Of a stretch of 64,000 nt of DNA, positions 25,756 to 32,351 are shown piece by piece; the first letter of the stretch is position 1, and every line of letters starts with the position of its first letter. Source of the DNA: DTYU01 sp040757355. Lineage in GTDB: Bacteria > Bacillota > Desulfotomaculia > Desulfotomaculales > Ammonificaceae. A program made the position numbers and the translations under genes. The stretch covers positions 1 to 64,000 of the forward strand of contig JBFLWY010000002.1 of assembly GCA_040757355.1 (NCBI GenBank), read 5' to 3'. The notes beneath the pieces were generated by a model. The model worked only from the letters and a program-made list of their open reading frames with translations. It ran no database searches and had not been told where the DNA came from.

Positions 25756-26036
25756 GAACCCTTGTCTGGAGTCCAGCTTTCGTGCGAGCCTTCAAGCGAG
25801 CGGTTCGCCGGCAGCCGGAACTGCGAACAAGAGTTGAGTACATCCTTAAGCAGCTTGCCGAGGACCCTTTCCACCCCGCGCTGCACAGCCACAAATTGAA
25901 GGGAGAGTTAGCCGGTGCGTGGGCTTGCACGGTGGACTACGATAACCGTATCCTCTTTGAACTTGTCCGGAATCTAGAATCAGGTGAAGAGGAGATCCTG
26001 CTATTGACGATGGGCACTCACGATGAAGTATACTGA
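25752..26036 (+). CDS. YafQ/RelE-type mRNA interferase
   Basis: 94 residues: WSPAFVRAFKRAVRRQPELR, EDPFHPALHSHKLKGELAGAW, CTVDYDNRILFELVR and LLLTMGTHDEVY. The HKLKGxLxGxWxCxVDYDxRIxF pattern is that of YafQ-type RelE-family ribonucleases, with the terminal His-Asp typical of the catalytic site. GTG 25752, coupled to its antitoxin. Complete. Confidence 0.9.
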   Translation: MRTLVWSPAFVRAFKRAVRRQPELRTRVEYILKQLAEDPFHPALHSHKLKGELAGAWACTVDYDNRILFELVRNLESGEEEILLLTMGTHDEVY

Positions 26037-26061
26037 ACAGGTTTCTTCACTCTGGTCAGAA

Positions 26062-26212
26062 AACGGACCCCAAAGGCCTGCCTGTGCGTGCCTGCCTGTG
26101 CGTGTCTGCCTGTGCGTGTTCGCACGCAGACAGGTCCGCACGTAGACAGGTCCGTCACCTTAAGTTTAAACGTCGAACTTCGAACTATCTAACTTCGAAC
26201 TATGAACGAGGG
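26062..26212 (+). repeat. Composite repeat with expanded nested hairpin
   Basis: GGACC (26065-26069), three iterations of CCTGCCTGTGCGTG-like arm, CGCACGCAGACAGG, an extra TCCGCACGTAGACAGG, GGTCC-like close at 26149-26153, divergent linker and CTTCGAA heptads. The additional arm copies suggest slippage growth of the hairpin. Confidence 0.88.
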
Positions 26213-26224
26213 GGGATAAAAAAC

Positions 26225-26461
26225 TTGAAACGCTTTAATTTAACCAGTCTCATATGGAAGGAAGAACACGGCTACGTCTCAAAATGCCCGGAACTCGGCG
26301 TGGCCAGCGCCGGCGACACAATCGAAGAAGCATTTGCCAACCTGAAAGAAGCGGTAGAGCTTTATTTAGAAAACGCTAAAGAACTGGGCCTCTTGGATGA
26401 ATTGAGTTTCGCGCTCAGGCCGGATAAATTTACCGCCTCTTTCGAGGTCGAGGCCCGGTGA
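26225..26461 (+). CDS. HicB antitoxin
   Basis: 78 residues with the HicB fold (LIWKEEHGYVSKCPELGVAS then AGDTIEEAFANLKEAVELYL) and the ENAKELGLL tail. HicB proteins bind HicA and usually repress their operon; no separate HTH or ribbon-helix-helix is visible here. TTG 26225 behind a GAGGGGGG SD; earlier in-frame codons are repeat sequence. Overlaps hicA by 4 bp (GTGA). Confidence 0.88.
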   Translation: MKRFNLTSLIWKEEHGYVSKCPELGVASAGDTIEEAFANLKEAVELYLENAKELGLLDELSFALRPDKFTASFEVEAR

Positions 26462-26703
26462 CCCGGCTGCCTGTTTTATCCGATACCGAAGTGATCAGAA
26501 TTCTCCTCAGACTCGGCTTCCAGTACGCTCCGAAGCGATGGAAGGGCAGTCATATTGCGTTGTATAAAGCCGGCGAATCTGGACACCGGTTGCTGGTAAT
26601 CGTACCGAAAAGAAAAGAGATTCCCCGCGGCACCCTAATGGCAATTTTAGAACAGGCACAAGTCAGCCGTGAAGAATTCCTGCGCCTGCTTGGGAGAGAA
26701 TAA
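26458..26703 (+). CDS. HicA mRNA interferase
   Basis: 81 residues of the dsRBD-like HicA fold: SDTEVIRILLRLGFQYAPKR, WKGSHIALYK with the catalytic His in GSH, VPKRKEIPRGTLMAILEQAQ and VSREEFL. Cleaves mRNA independently of the ribosome in known members. GTG 26458. Order hicB-hicA, intact. Confidence 0.9.
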   Translation: MTRLPVLSDTEVIRILLRLGFQYAPKRWKGSHIALYKAGESGHRLLVIVPKRKEIPRGTLMAILEQAQVSREEFLRLLGRE

Positions 26704-26727
26704 CGCTTCGTCTGCTGATTTGAACCC

Positions 26728-26776
26728 TAAACGCCGAACGCAGAACGTCGAACATAGAGCGCCGAACGAAAAAAGG
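26728..26776 (+). repeat. Short heptad array
   Basis: AACGCCGAACGCAGAACGTC and two further units leading into AAAAAAGGAGGAAC, the SD of the next antitoxin. No core. Confidence 0.85.
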
Positions 26777-26787
26777 AGGAACAAGCA

Positions 26788-27021
26788 ATGCCCAAAACGC
26801 TCCGCGCGCATTTTGACGGCAAGGCCTTCTGGCCGGAAGAACCCACAGACATTGCGCCCGGAACAAAAGTCAAGATCACCATCGAAATAGCCGCACCCGG
26901 CAAGAAGGAGAAGCGGTCCTTCCTTGAAACTGCGGCGAAACTCAGCCTTGACGGGCCGGCAGACTGGTCTTCACGCCTTGAAGACTACCTTTACAGGGAG
27001 CCGTTAAATGAAAACAGTTAA
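26788..27021 (+). CDS. DUF104/AF2212-like antitoxin
   Basis: 77 residues beginning MPKTLRAHFDGKAFWPEEP with GTKVKITIEI, the beta-rich DUF104 pattern used as VapB-like antitoxins. The C-terminus (SSRLEDYLYREPLNENS) probably wraps the PIN toxin, whose gene overlaps by 14 bp. ATG 26788 behind AAAGGAGGAAC. Confidence 0.82.
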   Translation: MPKTLRAHFDGKAFWPEEPTDIAPGTKVKITIEIAAPGKKEKRSFLETAAKLSLDGPADWSSRLEDYLYREPLNENS

Positions 27022-27433
27022 CAGGGTCTTTCTCGACACCGCGTACATCATTGCACTTGTTAACAAGAAGGATCACTACCATGAAAAGGCGCACCAGCTT
27101 GCAGAAAAACTTAAGGCAGCAAAAACGCGATTTATCACCACGGACGCTATTTTACTGGAAATTGGGAACGCACTGGCCAAAGTTAAGTACCGGCGTGCCG
27201 CCGTCGAACTTATTGAATCGCTGATAGACGATCCGGCTGTCGAAATAACGCCTCTTTCACCCGAGCTGCTAAGCAAGGCCATCACTTTTTACAAAAGATA
27301 CCTCGATAAAGAGTGGGGCCTCACCGACTGTGTTTCTTTCGCAGTAATGGAAGAACAGGGCTTGACACAGGCCCTAACTACAGACGTACACTTTAAACAA
27401 GCTGGATTTAAACCCTTATTAATCGAAGATTGA
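27008..27433 (+). CDS. VapC-type PIN toxin
   Basis: 141 residues. PIN motifs: FLDTAYIIALVNKKDHYHEK, TTDAILLEIGNALAKVKYRR, and WGLTDCVSFAVMEEQGLTQA with TDVHFKQAGF. All four acidic positions are present, so it is probably an active ribonuclease. The TDCxSFAVME and TDVHFKQAGF pattern marks the subfamily that pairs with DUF104-type antitoxins. ATG 27008. Confidence 0.9.
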   Translation: MKTVNRVFLDTAYIIALVNKKDHYHEKAHQLAEKLKAAKTRFITTDAILLEIGNALAKVKYRRAAVELIESLIDDPAVEITPLSPELLSKAITFYKRYLDKEWGLTDCVSFAVMEEQGLTQALTTDVHFKQAGFKPLLIED

Positions 27434-27466
27434 AAACTATCGAGCGGGAAACGCCTTAGCACAGCA

Positions 27467-27572
27467 CCCTGAACCTTGAACGCTGAACCTTGAACGGACC
27501 CCAGAGGTCCATCAGCATAAGCCCAACGTTGAACGTTGAACGTTGAACGTTGAACCTTGAACCTTGAACATA
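27467..27572 (+). repeat. Composite heptad-hairpin repeat
   Basis: CCTTGAA/CGCTGAA heptads, core GGACCCCAGAGGTCC, linker ATCAGCATAAGCCCAA, then CGTTGAA and CCTTGAA heptads (no CTTCGAA units in this copy). Confidence 0.93.
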
Positions 27573-27588
27573 GATGGGGGTAGACGAA

Positions 27589-27867
27589 ATGGAACTGCTT
27601 CGGGAAGTGGCTGAAGCGCTCGATATGAAACAGGATTTCCTTGCCAAGAAAAGCCTGACCTTATACCTGGAAAAGGAACTGCGCGAGACGGAGGCAGCGA
27701 TTTTTAAAATCACCTCCAAGTATGGGGTCAAGTCGGTATTTGAACTTGATGACAGACTGAAACAAGGGAAACTGAAAGAAGAAGATATGCTTGACGACTT
27801 CCTTGAACTCGACTACCTGGAGGCGAAAAGGGACAAGATTCGACGTGTTTTAGAGAAGATTCAATGA
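27589..27867 (+). CDS. TumA-like helical antitoxin
   Basis: 92 residues, helical and highly charged (LLREVAEALDMKQDFLAKKS, then YLEAKRDKIRRVLEKIQ). Size, charge and position resemble the antitoxin that precedes DUF6516 (TumE-type) toxins, as at 58777; assignment is by resemblance. ATG 27589 after GGGGGTAG. The following toxin frame is cut short. Confidence 0.55.
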   Translation: MELLREVAEALDMKQDFLAKKSLTLYLEKELRETEAAIFKITSKYGVKSVFELDDRLKQGKLKEEDMLDDFLELDYLEAKRDKIRRVLEKIQ

Positions 27868-27932
27868 TAACACTGGAAAAGCTCCGAAGGATCGCCGAGG
27901 TCGAGTATTGTGATATAGTGGAAACAAAATGA
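27864..27932 (+). pseudogene. Truncated start of the partner toxin gene
   Basis: ATG 27864 overlaps the antitoxin stop (ATGA) and opens a 22-codon frame (MITLEKLRRIAEVEYCDIVE-TK) ending in TGA. The coupling and the regular N-terminus suggest the 5' end of a toxin gene whose body has been deleted. The family cannot be named from so short a piece. Confidence 0.5.
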
Positions 27933-27982
27933 TTATCACGGTTACGGTTAAGAAGAAATTTTCTTAGAGAGAAGGAATAGCG

Positions 27983-28237
27983 ATGAAAATAGAGTATGAC
28001 CCCGAAGTCGACGCTCTTTACATAGAGCTTCGAGGCGCGTCACCCGTCCATAGCGTAGACATTGAAGAAGGAGTCAGCGTAGACCTGGACGAGGAACACC
28101 ATATCGTTGGCGTAGAAATTCTCGACGCTTCCGAAAGGCTCCGGGAAAATTTGGCCCGGATTGAGCTAACCGGCCTGCCGCTCTGGGAACTGCCCCTCAA
28201 GCGGCGCTTGCCGGCCTCATCCCCCGGTGCAGAGTAA
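27983..28237 (+). CDS. DUF2283 family protein
   Basis: 84 residues. MKIEYDPEVDALYIEL, then GVSVDLDEEHHIVGVEILDA: the DUF2283 signature (YDxExDxLYI...DxDxxGxIVGIEIL). These small proteins often accompany DUF4258-type toxins and are considered likely antitoxins. No partner lies next to it. ATG 27983 after GAGAGAAGG. The last ~20 residues are unique. Confidence 0.85.
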   Translation: MKIEYDPEVDALYIELRGASPVHSVDIEEGVSVDLDEEHHIVGVEILDASERLRENLARIELTGLPLWELPLKRRLPASSPGAE

Positions 28238-28254
28238 CCAAGCCCGTAACTAAA

Positions 28255-28306
28255 CTTTGAACGCCGAACGCCGAACGTTGAACGTCGAACGCCGAACGTC
28301 ACTGCT
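28255..28306 (+). repeat. Short heptad array
   Basis: TTTGAACGCCGAACGCCGAA and four further CGTTGAA/CGTCGAA units; no core. Confidence 0.85.
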
Positions 28307-28373
28307 AAGCAATTAATTGACATCGCTTAGCCAGAACTTATACAATGACTGCAAGCGTGATTTTGTCTGGGCG

Positions 28374-28760
28374 GTGAATACAATCACCGGAAAGCAACTT
28401 AGGTTTTTAGCAGATGCCAACGTGGAGCGCGATATTATCACTCGTATAGCAGTGCTTGGATATGATATTCAGTGGGTTCCTACGGCACACATCTCCTTAG
28501 ATGACGAAACTATTCTGAGGCTTGCAGAAAAAGAGGGGCGCATACTGATTACAAACGATAAGGACTTTGGTGAATTAATTTTTCGTCAGAAGCGAGTATC
28601 GGCAGGGATCGTCTTGATCCGCATAAAGGGAGCCACCGGAAAACAAAAAGCGGAGATAATCGGGAAGCTGGTAACAATATACGGCAATAAATTAAGAGGC
28701 AACTTTGTAGTCGTAACGGCAAGAAAATGCCGTTTCCTGCCTATAGGAGGTTGGTCTTAA
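28374..28760 (+). CDS. DUF5615 PIN-like toxin
   Basis: About 128 residues. LRFLADANVERDIITRIAVL and ILITNDKDFGELIFRQKRVS are the DUF5615 (Mut7-C-like PIN) motifs: Asp in FLADxNV and the TNDKDFG acidic pair. Such proteins are ribonuclease-like partners of DUF433 antitoxins (VapBC45 type). Start uncertain: GTG 28374 fits the family length, TTG 28317 would add 19 residues. Unusually the toxin precedes its DUF433 partner here. Confidence 0.85.
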   Translation: MNTITGKQLRFLADANVERDIITRIAVLGYDIQWVPTAHISLDDETILRLAEKEGRILITNDKDFGELIFRQKRVSAGIVLIRIKGATGKQKAEIIGKLVTIYGNKLRGNFVVVTARKCRFLPIGGWS

Positions 28761-29003
28761 ATGGATGAACTACTCGAAAGGATTGATATTAACCCTAAAG
28801 TAATGCTGGGCAAGCCGGTGATTAAAGGAACGCGGCTTCCCGTTGAGATTCTTCTCGAGAAGCTCGCTCAAGGATACACCGAAGATCAGATCATAGAAGA
28901 GTATCCTTTTTTAAAAAAAGAAGACATCAGAGCGGCTCTCCGCTACGCCGCGGCCGTGCTTGCCCAAGAGGAGGTTTCTTTTTTAGACAGCGCCTCCTAT
29001 TAA
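28761..29003 (+). CDS. DUF433 antitoxin
   Basis: 80 residues: RIDINPKVMLGKPVIKGTRL, PVEILLEKLAQGYTEDQIIE, DIRAALRYAAAVLAQEE. The DUF433 helix-turn-helix domain is typical of antitoxins paired with DUF5615. ATG 28761 starts immediately after the upstream stop, with TAGGAGGT 10 bp before it. Reverse gene order relative to the other DUF433/DUF5615 pairs of the window. Confidence 0.88.
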   Translation: MDELLERIDINPKVMLGKPVIKGTRLPVEILLEKLAQGYTEDQIIEEYPFLKKEDIRAALRYAAAVLAQEEVSFLDSASY

Positions 29004-29103
29004 TGCAATGCAATTCTGCTGCAACGCGGCATAGGCGACTCCATTCTTCTTGAATAATCAAAAATTTTACAGATGCTTCCCCAATCCCTTGTTCTCCCAA
29101 TGC

Positions 29104-29232
29104 CAAACGCCGTATGCAGAACGCTGAACCTTGGCAGAACGCTGAACCTTGAACGGACCCCAAAGGTCCATCAGCATAAGGCTAACTTCGAACTTCGAAC
29201 TAACCAACTTCGAACTTCGAACTATAAAGGAG
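29104..29232 (+). repeat. Composite heptad-hairpin repeat
   Basis: Imperfect heptads (ACGCTGAACCTTGGCAGAAC), core GGACCCCAAAGGTCC, linker ATCAGCATAAGGCTAA, then CTTCGAA heptads to ATAAAGGAGTAG, the SD of the next gene. Confidence 0.92.
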
Positions 29233-29239
29233 TAGTCCA

Positions 29240-29479
29240 ATGATGAAAAAGGAGTTAATCCAATCGGATCCTGATGTTATGATGGGCAAACCGGTGATTG
29301 CGGGGACGCGGATTCCTGTGTCATTGATTCTCGAAAAGCTTGCCGCCGGGGAAACAACAGAGCAGATCCTTCAGGCCCATCCGCGCCTCTCCGAAGAAGC
29401 GATCCGGGCCGCCCTGGCTTTTGCCGCAGAAGCCGTTAAAGCCGATATAGCATATCCAATCCGGCAAGAAGCAAAATGA
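29240..29479 (+). CDS. DUF433 antitoxin
   Basis: 79 residues with the DUF433 pattern (QSDPDVMMGKPVIAGTRIPV, SLILEKLAAGETTEQIL, IRAALAFAAEAV). Expected to bind DNA through its helix-turn-helix and neutralise the DUF5615 protein encoded next, with which it overlaps by 4 bp (ATGA). ATG 29240 (or 29243) behind AAAGGAG. Confidence 0.88.
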   Translation: MMKKELIQSDPDVMMGKPVIAGTRIPVSLILEKLAAGETTEQILQAHPRLSEEAIRAALAFAAEAVKADIAYPIRQEAK

Positions 29480-29844
29480 TCTTCCTGGCGGATGAAAGCG
29501 TTGACCAGCAGATCATTGACCGACTGAGAGCTCACGGCTACACAGTTATTTCAGTAGCGGAAATGGAACCGGGTATCTCCGATGCGGCAGTACTCGAACT
29601 GGCGAACGGGCATAATGCCGCCTTGATTACGGCAGACAAGGACTTCGGTGAAATCGTCTTCCGCCAGCGCCGGGTAAGTAAAGGTGTAATCCTGCTACGC
29701 TTAGCAGGCCTATCCCAAGAAAAGAAAGCAGCACTGGTTGCCCAAGCGATTGAGACTCACTTAAAAGAACTGGAAGGTTCGTTTGGGGTTATAACGCCTG
29801 GCTCTTTGCGGATCAGGAAAATGCGCGCCAAAGAAACTAACTAA
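29476..29844 (+). CDS. DUF5615 PIN-like toxin
   Basis: 122 residues. MIFLADESVDQQIIDRLRAH with the first Asp, AALITADKDFGEIVFRQRRV with the acidic TADKDFG motif, then a C-terminal GSFGVITPGSLRIRKMR strand. Complete copy of the family, translationally coupled to the DUF433 antitoxin. The stop is followed at once by heptads. Confidence 0.88.
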   Translation: MIFLADESVDQQIIDRLRAHGYTVISVAEMEPGISDAAVLELANGHNAALITADKDFGEIVFRQRRVSKGVILLRLAGLSQEKKAALVAQAIETHLKELEGSFGVITPGSLRIRKMRAKETN

Positions 29845-29847
29845 ATC

Positions 29848-29978
29848 CTGAACCGTGAACTTCGAACTTCGAACTACCTAACTTCGAACTTCGAACTACC
29901 TAACTTCGAACTTCGAACTAACCAACTTCGAACTTCGAACTAACAAACTTCGAACTTCGAACTATTATAACGAGGTGA
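29848..29978 (+). repeat. Dense CTTCGAA heptad array without core
   Basis: Five or six tandem blocks of ACTTCGAACTTCGAACTA with CCTA, ACCA and ACAA spacers, ending TATTATAACGAGGTG. The tandem blocks are nearly identical, pointing to recent local amplification. Confidence 0.92.
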
Positions 29979-29982
29979 AAAA

Positions 29983-30213
29983 ATGGCCACCGAAAAGAAA
30001 AATTTGTCAGAGCTTGTGCGACTTGCCGGCAGACTTCCGGTAAACGAACAATTAGAATTAATCGCCAAACTTTCTGCCCAGCTTGCAGGTAAGAAGACCG
30101 CTCACATCAAGAAAAAAACATGGATGGAAGTGGCGGGTCTCGGCGCCGAAATCTGGAGAGACGTTGACGCCCAGGAGTATGTCCGCCGGGAGAGAGCAAG
30201 TTGGGAAAATTAG
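29983..30213 (+). CDS. Antitoxin (MATEKK family)
   Basis: 76 residues. The N-terminus MATEKKNLSELVRLAGRLPV is homologous to the proteins at 24059 and 24734; the C-terminus (WMEVAGLGAEIWRDVDAQEY, VRRERASW) is of the VapB toxin-binding type. ATG 29983 after TTATAACGAGGTG. Overlaps an intact PIN gene by 13 bp: the undamaged version of this TA type. Confidence 0.78.
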   Translation: MATEKKNLSELVRLAGRLPVNEQLELIAKLSAQLAGKKTAHIKKKTWMEVAGLGAEIWRDVDAQEYVRRERASWEN

Positions 30214-30692
30214 CGGCGATCCTCAAGGCGTATCGCACTGTCGCACTGGATACAGCGGTTTTTATCTACCACTTCGAGAAAAACGAGAAGTATAGTGTAA
30301 TAACTGAAGAGATTTTCTCACGCCTGGACAAAGATAAAGATTTCACTGCGGTCACTTCGGTCATCACCGTGCTGGAAGTTTGTGTAAAGCCTATTAAAGA
30401 ATCGCGGCAGGACCTAGTGACCGAGTACACACAGAAATTGCTTTATGATGATAAACTGGCAACCTGGGTTGTTGATGGAAATATAGTCCAAAAAGCTGCT
30501 GAAATCAGAGCCAAGTACGGAATAAAAACTCCTGATGCGATTCAAATAGCAACGGCCATTACAGCGGAAGCAGATGTTTTTATCACTAACGACACCGCCT
30601 TAAAGAAAGTCGAAGAAATCGAAGTACTGGTCCTCAAAGAACTTGCCGCCCCAGTGGAAGAGGCTAACACTCCACCGAACGCCGAACCTTGA
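30201..30692 (+). CDS. PIN-domain toxin (VapC-like)
   Basis: 163 residues. TVALDTAVFIYHFEKNEKYS (first Asp), VTSVITVLEVCVKPI (Glu), YGIKTPDAIQIATAITAEAD and VFITNDTALKKVEEIEVLVL (distal acidic motifs): a complete PIN ribonuclease. The last residues (NAEP) and the stop come from the following heptads. TTG 30201 lies inside the antitoxin. It is the parent-like copy of the deleted gene at 25213. Confidence 0.88.
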   Translation: MGKLAAILKAYRTVALDTAVFIYHFEKNEKYSVITEEIFSRLDKDKDFTAVTSVITVLEVCVKPIKESRQDLVTEYTQKLLYDDKLATWVVDGNIVQKAAEIRAKYGIKTPDAIQIATAITAEADVFITNDTALKKVEEIEVLVLKELAAPVEEANTPPNAEP

Positions 30693-30970
30693 ACGTTGAA
30701 CGAAAAAAGAGGCAGCCATGTGTCAGAGAACCGTCCCCTGACACCTGACACGAAATTCACGGCTTCATGCGCTACCTCCGCGCCAACCCTAAACGCCGAA
30801 CGCCGAACGCCGAACATAGAACGCCGAACGCCGAACGACGAACGTAGAACGTCAAACGTAGAACGCCGAACCTTGAACGTCGAACGCCGAACGGACCCTA
30901 AAGGTCCATCAGTATAAAGCTAACTTCGAACTTCGAACTTCGAACTTCGAACTAACCAACTTCGAACTAA
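30676..30970 (+). repeat. Heptads, reverse GGGGACGG element, gene fragment and composite repeat
   Basis: 30676-30705 heptads; 30717-30745 reverse copy of the GTGACAGGGGACGGTTC element; 30757-30791 a 35-bp relic of the four-helix-bundle gene 3' end (TTCACGGCTTCATGCGCTAC); 30792-30892 about fourteen heptads; core GGACCCTAAAGGTCC at ~30894; linker ATCAGTATAAAGCTAA; CTTCGAA heptads to 30970. Confidence 0.9.
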
Positions 30971-30971
30971 C

Positions 30972-31346
30972 ATGGCAATCGAAAAATTTGAAGACATTGA
31001 AGCCTGGCAGGCCGCCCGCGAGCTAACCCGGGCCATATACAAAACAACAAACCGGAAGGAATTCAGCCGCGACTACGGCCTGCGCGACCAGATCCAGCGC
31101 GCCGCCGTCTCGGTTATGGCAAATATAGCGGAGGGATTCGACAGCCAGAGCAACCAGACGTTCCAGCAGTTCCTGACCTACGCGGTCAGGTCGGCTACCG
31201 AGGTCCAGTCCCATCTCTACGTCGCCCTGGACCAAGGCTACATAAACGAAACTACGTTTGCCGAATTGTACAAACAAACGGAGGAAGTTAAAAAAACGAT
31301 TTACGGCTTTATGCGCTACCTGCGCGCCAACGCCAAAAAACACTGA
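30972..31346 (+). CDS. Four-helix-bundle protein (S23/avd-like)
   Basis: 124 residues: FEDIEAWQAARELTRAIYKT, RDQIQRAAVSVMANIAEGFD and a C-terminal TEEVKKTIYGFMRYLRANA. This is the four-helix-bundle family found in 23S rRNA intervening sequences and as Avd accessory proteins of diversity-generating retroelements. Neither an rRNA gene nor a reverse transcriptase is near. ATG 30972 directly abuts the heptad array with no SD site. Two truncated copies of its 3' end occur at 23719 and 30757. Confidence 0.88.
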   Translation: MAIEKFEDIEAWQAARELTRAIYKTTNRKEFSRDYGLRDQIQRAAVSVMANIAEGFDSQSNQTFQQFLTYAVRSATEVQSHLYVALDQGYINETTFAELYKQTEEVKKTIYGFMRYLRANAKKH

Positions 31347-31460
31347 ACTAACTTAACTGTCTAACTTCGAACTAACCAACTTCGAACTAACCAACTTCGA
31401 ACTTCGAACTATCCAACTTCGAACTAACCAACTTCGAACTTCGAACTCTGAACCTTGAAA
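31345..31460 (+). repeat. CTTCGAA heptad array without core
   Basis: CTTCGAA units spaced by CTAACCAA and CTATCCAA, finishing CTGAACCTTGAAAAGAGG. Confidence 0.9.
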
Positions 31461-31503
31461 AGAGGCCGCCATGCAGCGCCTGCGCGAAATGGGCTATTTC
31501 TAA
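31457..31503 (+). pseudogene. Last codons of a PAPS-reductase-like gene
   Basis: AAAGAGGCCGCCATGCAGCG through GGGCTATTTCTAA, encoding KEAAMQRLREMGYF-stop, is the same 3' end as at 32170-32215 with one mismatch. Only about 14 codons remain, attached to the heptad array. Confidence 0.8.
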
Positions 31504-31564
31504 CAAACACGAGATAGGTTACAATATTTATAACCCCAGTTTCTTGAGAAAGGCAGGGAAAAAG

Positions 31565-31762
31565 ATGAGTAAAGCCCTAAGACGATATAATAACCTGAGT
31601 GTTACCGAGAAGCGTATTAGCTATCTTTTGGGGGCACGGCTGAAGGAAAGCGATAAAATTACAGCCGCTATAGAAAAACAGGATGAGATCAGAAAAAAAT
31701 ACGCTGCACCCCAGGGATGGGATAGCGTTGCAATTATCAGAAAATGGCGGGAAGCCAGATGA
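31565..31762 (+). CDS. Antitoxin of a broken PIN pair
   Basis: 65 residues (NLSVTEKRISYLLGARLKES, APQGWDSVAIIRKWREAR). The C-terminal GWDSVxxIRxWR is typical of VapB-type tails next to PIN genes. ATG 31565 after GGCAGGG; an upstream in-frame TTG (31544) is less likely. Overlaps a PIN gene start by 4 bp (ATGA). Confidence 0.68.
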   Translation: MSKALRRYNNLSVTEKRISYLLGARLKESDKITAAIEKQDEIRKKYAAPQGWDSVAIIRKWREAR

Positions 31763-32002
31763 GCGTCTTGGATGCCTCTGTTATTCTCAATCGGGATAAC
31801 AATTGTGACGCCGACCTTGCCGCTATTGGCTAAAGCGGTGGAGTTTGCGCGAAACTTTCAAGTATCATCCTACGATGCCGTGTATTTAGCTCTGGCAGAC
31901 GAATTGGAGTTTGAGTTTATCACCGCCGACGAGAAATTCTTTAATAAAGTCCGTGAAAGGGCGGGTTTACGAGCTACGGTAAAACTGTTAGCTGAAACCT
32001 GA
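31759..32002 (+). pseudogene. Internally deleted PIN-domain toxin
   Basis: ATG 31759 encodes MSVLDASVILN, a correct PIN N-terminus, but the frame breaks within ~25 codons. A second frame (from ~31800) continues as PTLPLLAKAVEFARNFQVSS, YDAVYLALADELEFEFITAD and EKFFNKV, the PIN C-terminus. About 50 residues between them are missing. Inactive toxin next to an intact antitoxin. Confidence 0.82.
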
Positions 32003-32008
32003 TTTTGG

Positions 32009-32215
32009 GTGCAGCCCATCCTGCACTTCCGGGAGATCGATGTCTGGAGCTACATCCGCAAGTACGACCTCCCCTTCTGCGAGCTCTACCGGCGCGGCTA
32101 CCGCAGCCTCGACTGTGCGCCCTGTACCGGTCGTGGTGGCACAAGCGAGCGCGGCGCCCGCTCCCAGAATAAAGAGGCCGCCATGCAGCGCCTCCGCGAA
32201 ATGGGCTATTTCTAA
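32009..32215 (+). pseudogene. 3' fragment of a PAPS reductase/ATP-sulfurylase-type gene
   Basis: 68 codons: QPILHFREIDVWSYIRKYDL, PFCELYRRGYRSLDCAPCT, ERGARSQNKEAAMQRLREMG. This is the C-terminal part of the adenine-nucleotide alpha-hydrolase family of sulfate-assimilation enzymes (CysD/CysH-like). The N-terminal ATP-binding domain is absent; the gene starts abruptly after the toxin remnant. Confidence 0.85.
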
Positions 32216-32345
32216 CCTTGAACGCCGAACGGACCCCAAAGGTCCATCCCCTTAAGCTGTAACGTTGAACCTTGAACGTCGAACGTAGAACGTAGAACGT
32301 AGAACGCCAAACGTAGAACGTTGAACGCAGACCGCCGAACGGAGG
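32216..32345 (+). repeat. Composite heptad-hairpin repeat
   Basis: CCTTGAACGCCGAAC, core GGACCCCAAAGGTCC, linker ATCCCCTTAAGCTGTAA, then about eleven CGTAGAA/CGTTGAA-type heptads ending CGCCGAACGGAGGAACC, where the SD of the EPS sulfatase-like gene is fused to the last heptad. Last GAAC-orientation copy of the window. Confidence 0.93.
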
Positions 32346-32351
32346 AACCGA

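Noticed and set aside
30696..30917. Open frame of 73 codons (NVERRTPN repeats)
   Set aside because: Entirely encoded by heptads; its periodic sequence reflects the repeat, not a protein gene.
30972..31346. Diversity-generating retroelement, because the four-helix-bundle protein resembles Avd
   Set aside because: No reverse transcriptase, template repeat or variable-region gene in the window.
19916..31460. CRISPR array suggested by regularly spaced ACTTCGAACTTCGAAC units
   Set aside because: Units are 7 bp with 1-4 bp spacers and no unique 30-bp spacers, and no cas genes are present.
10754..32245. GGACC-CCAAA-GGTCC hairpins as transcription terminators
   Set aside because: The stem is short and not followed by a T tract; the only convincing terminator is at 12715-12748.
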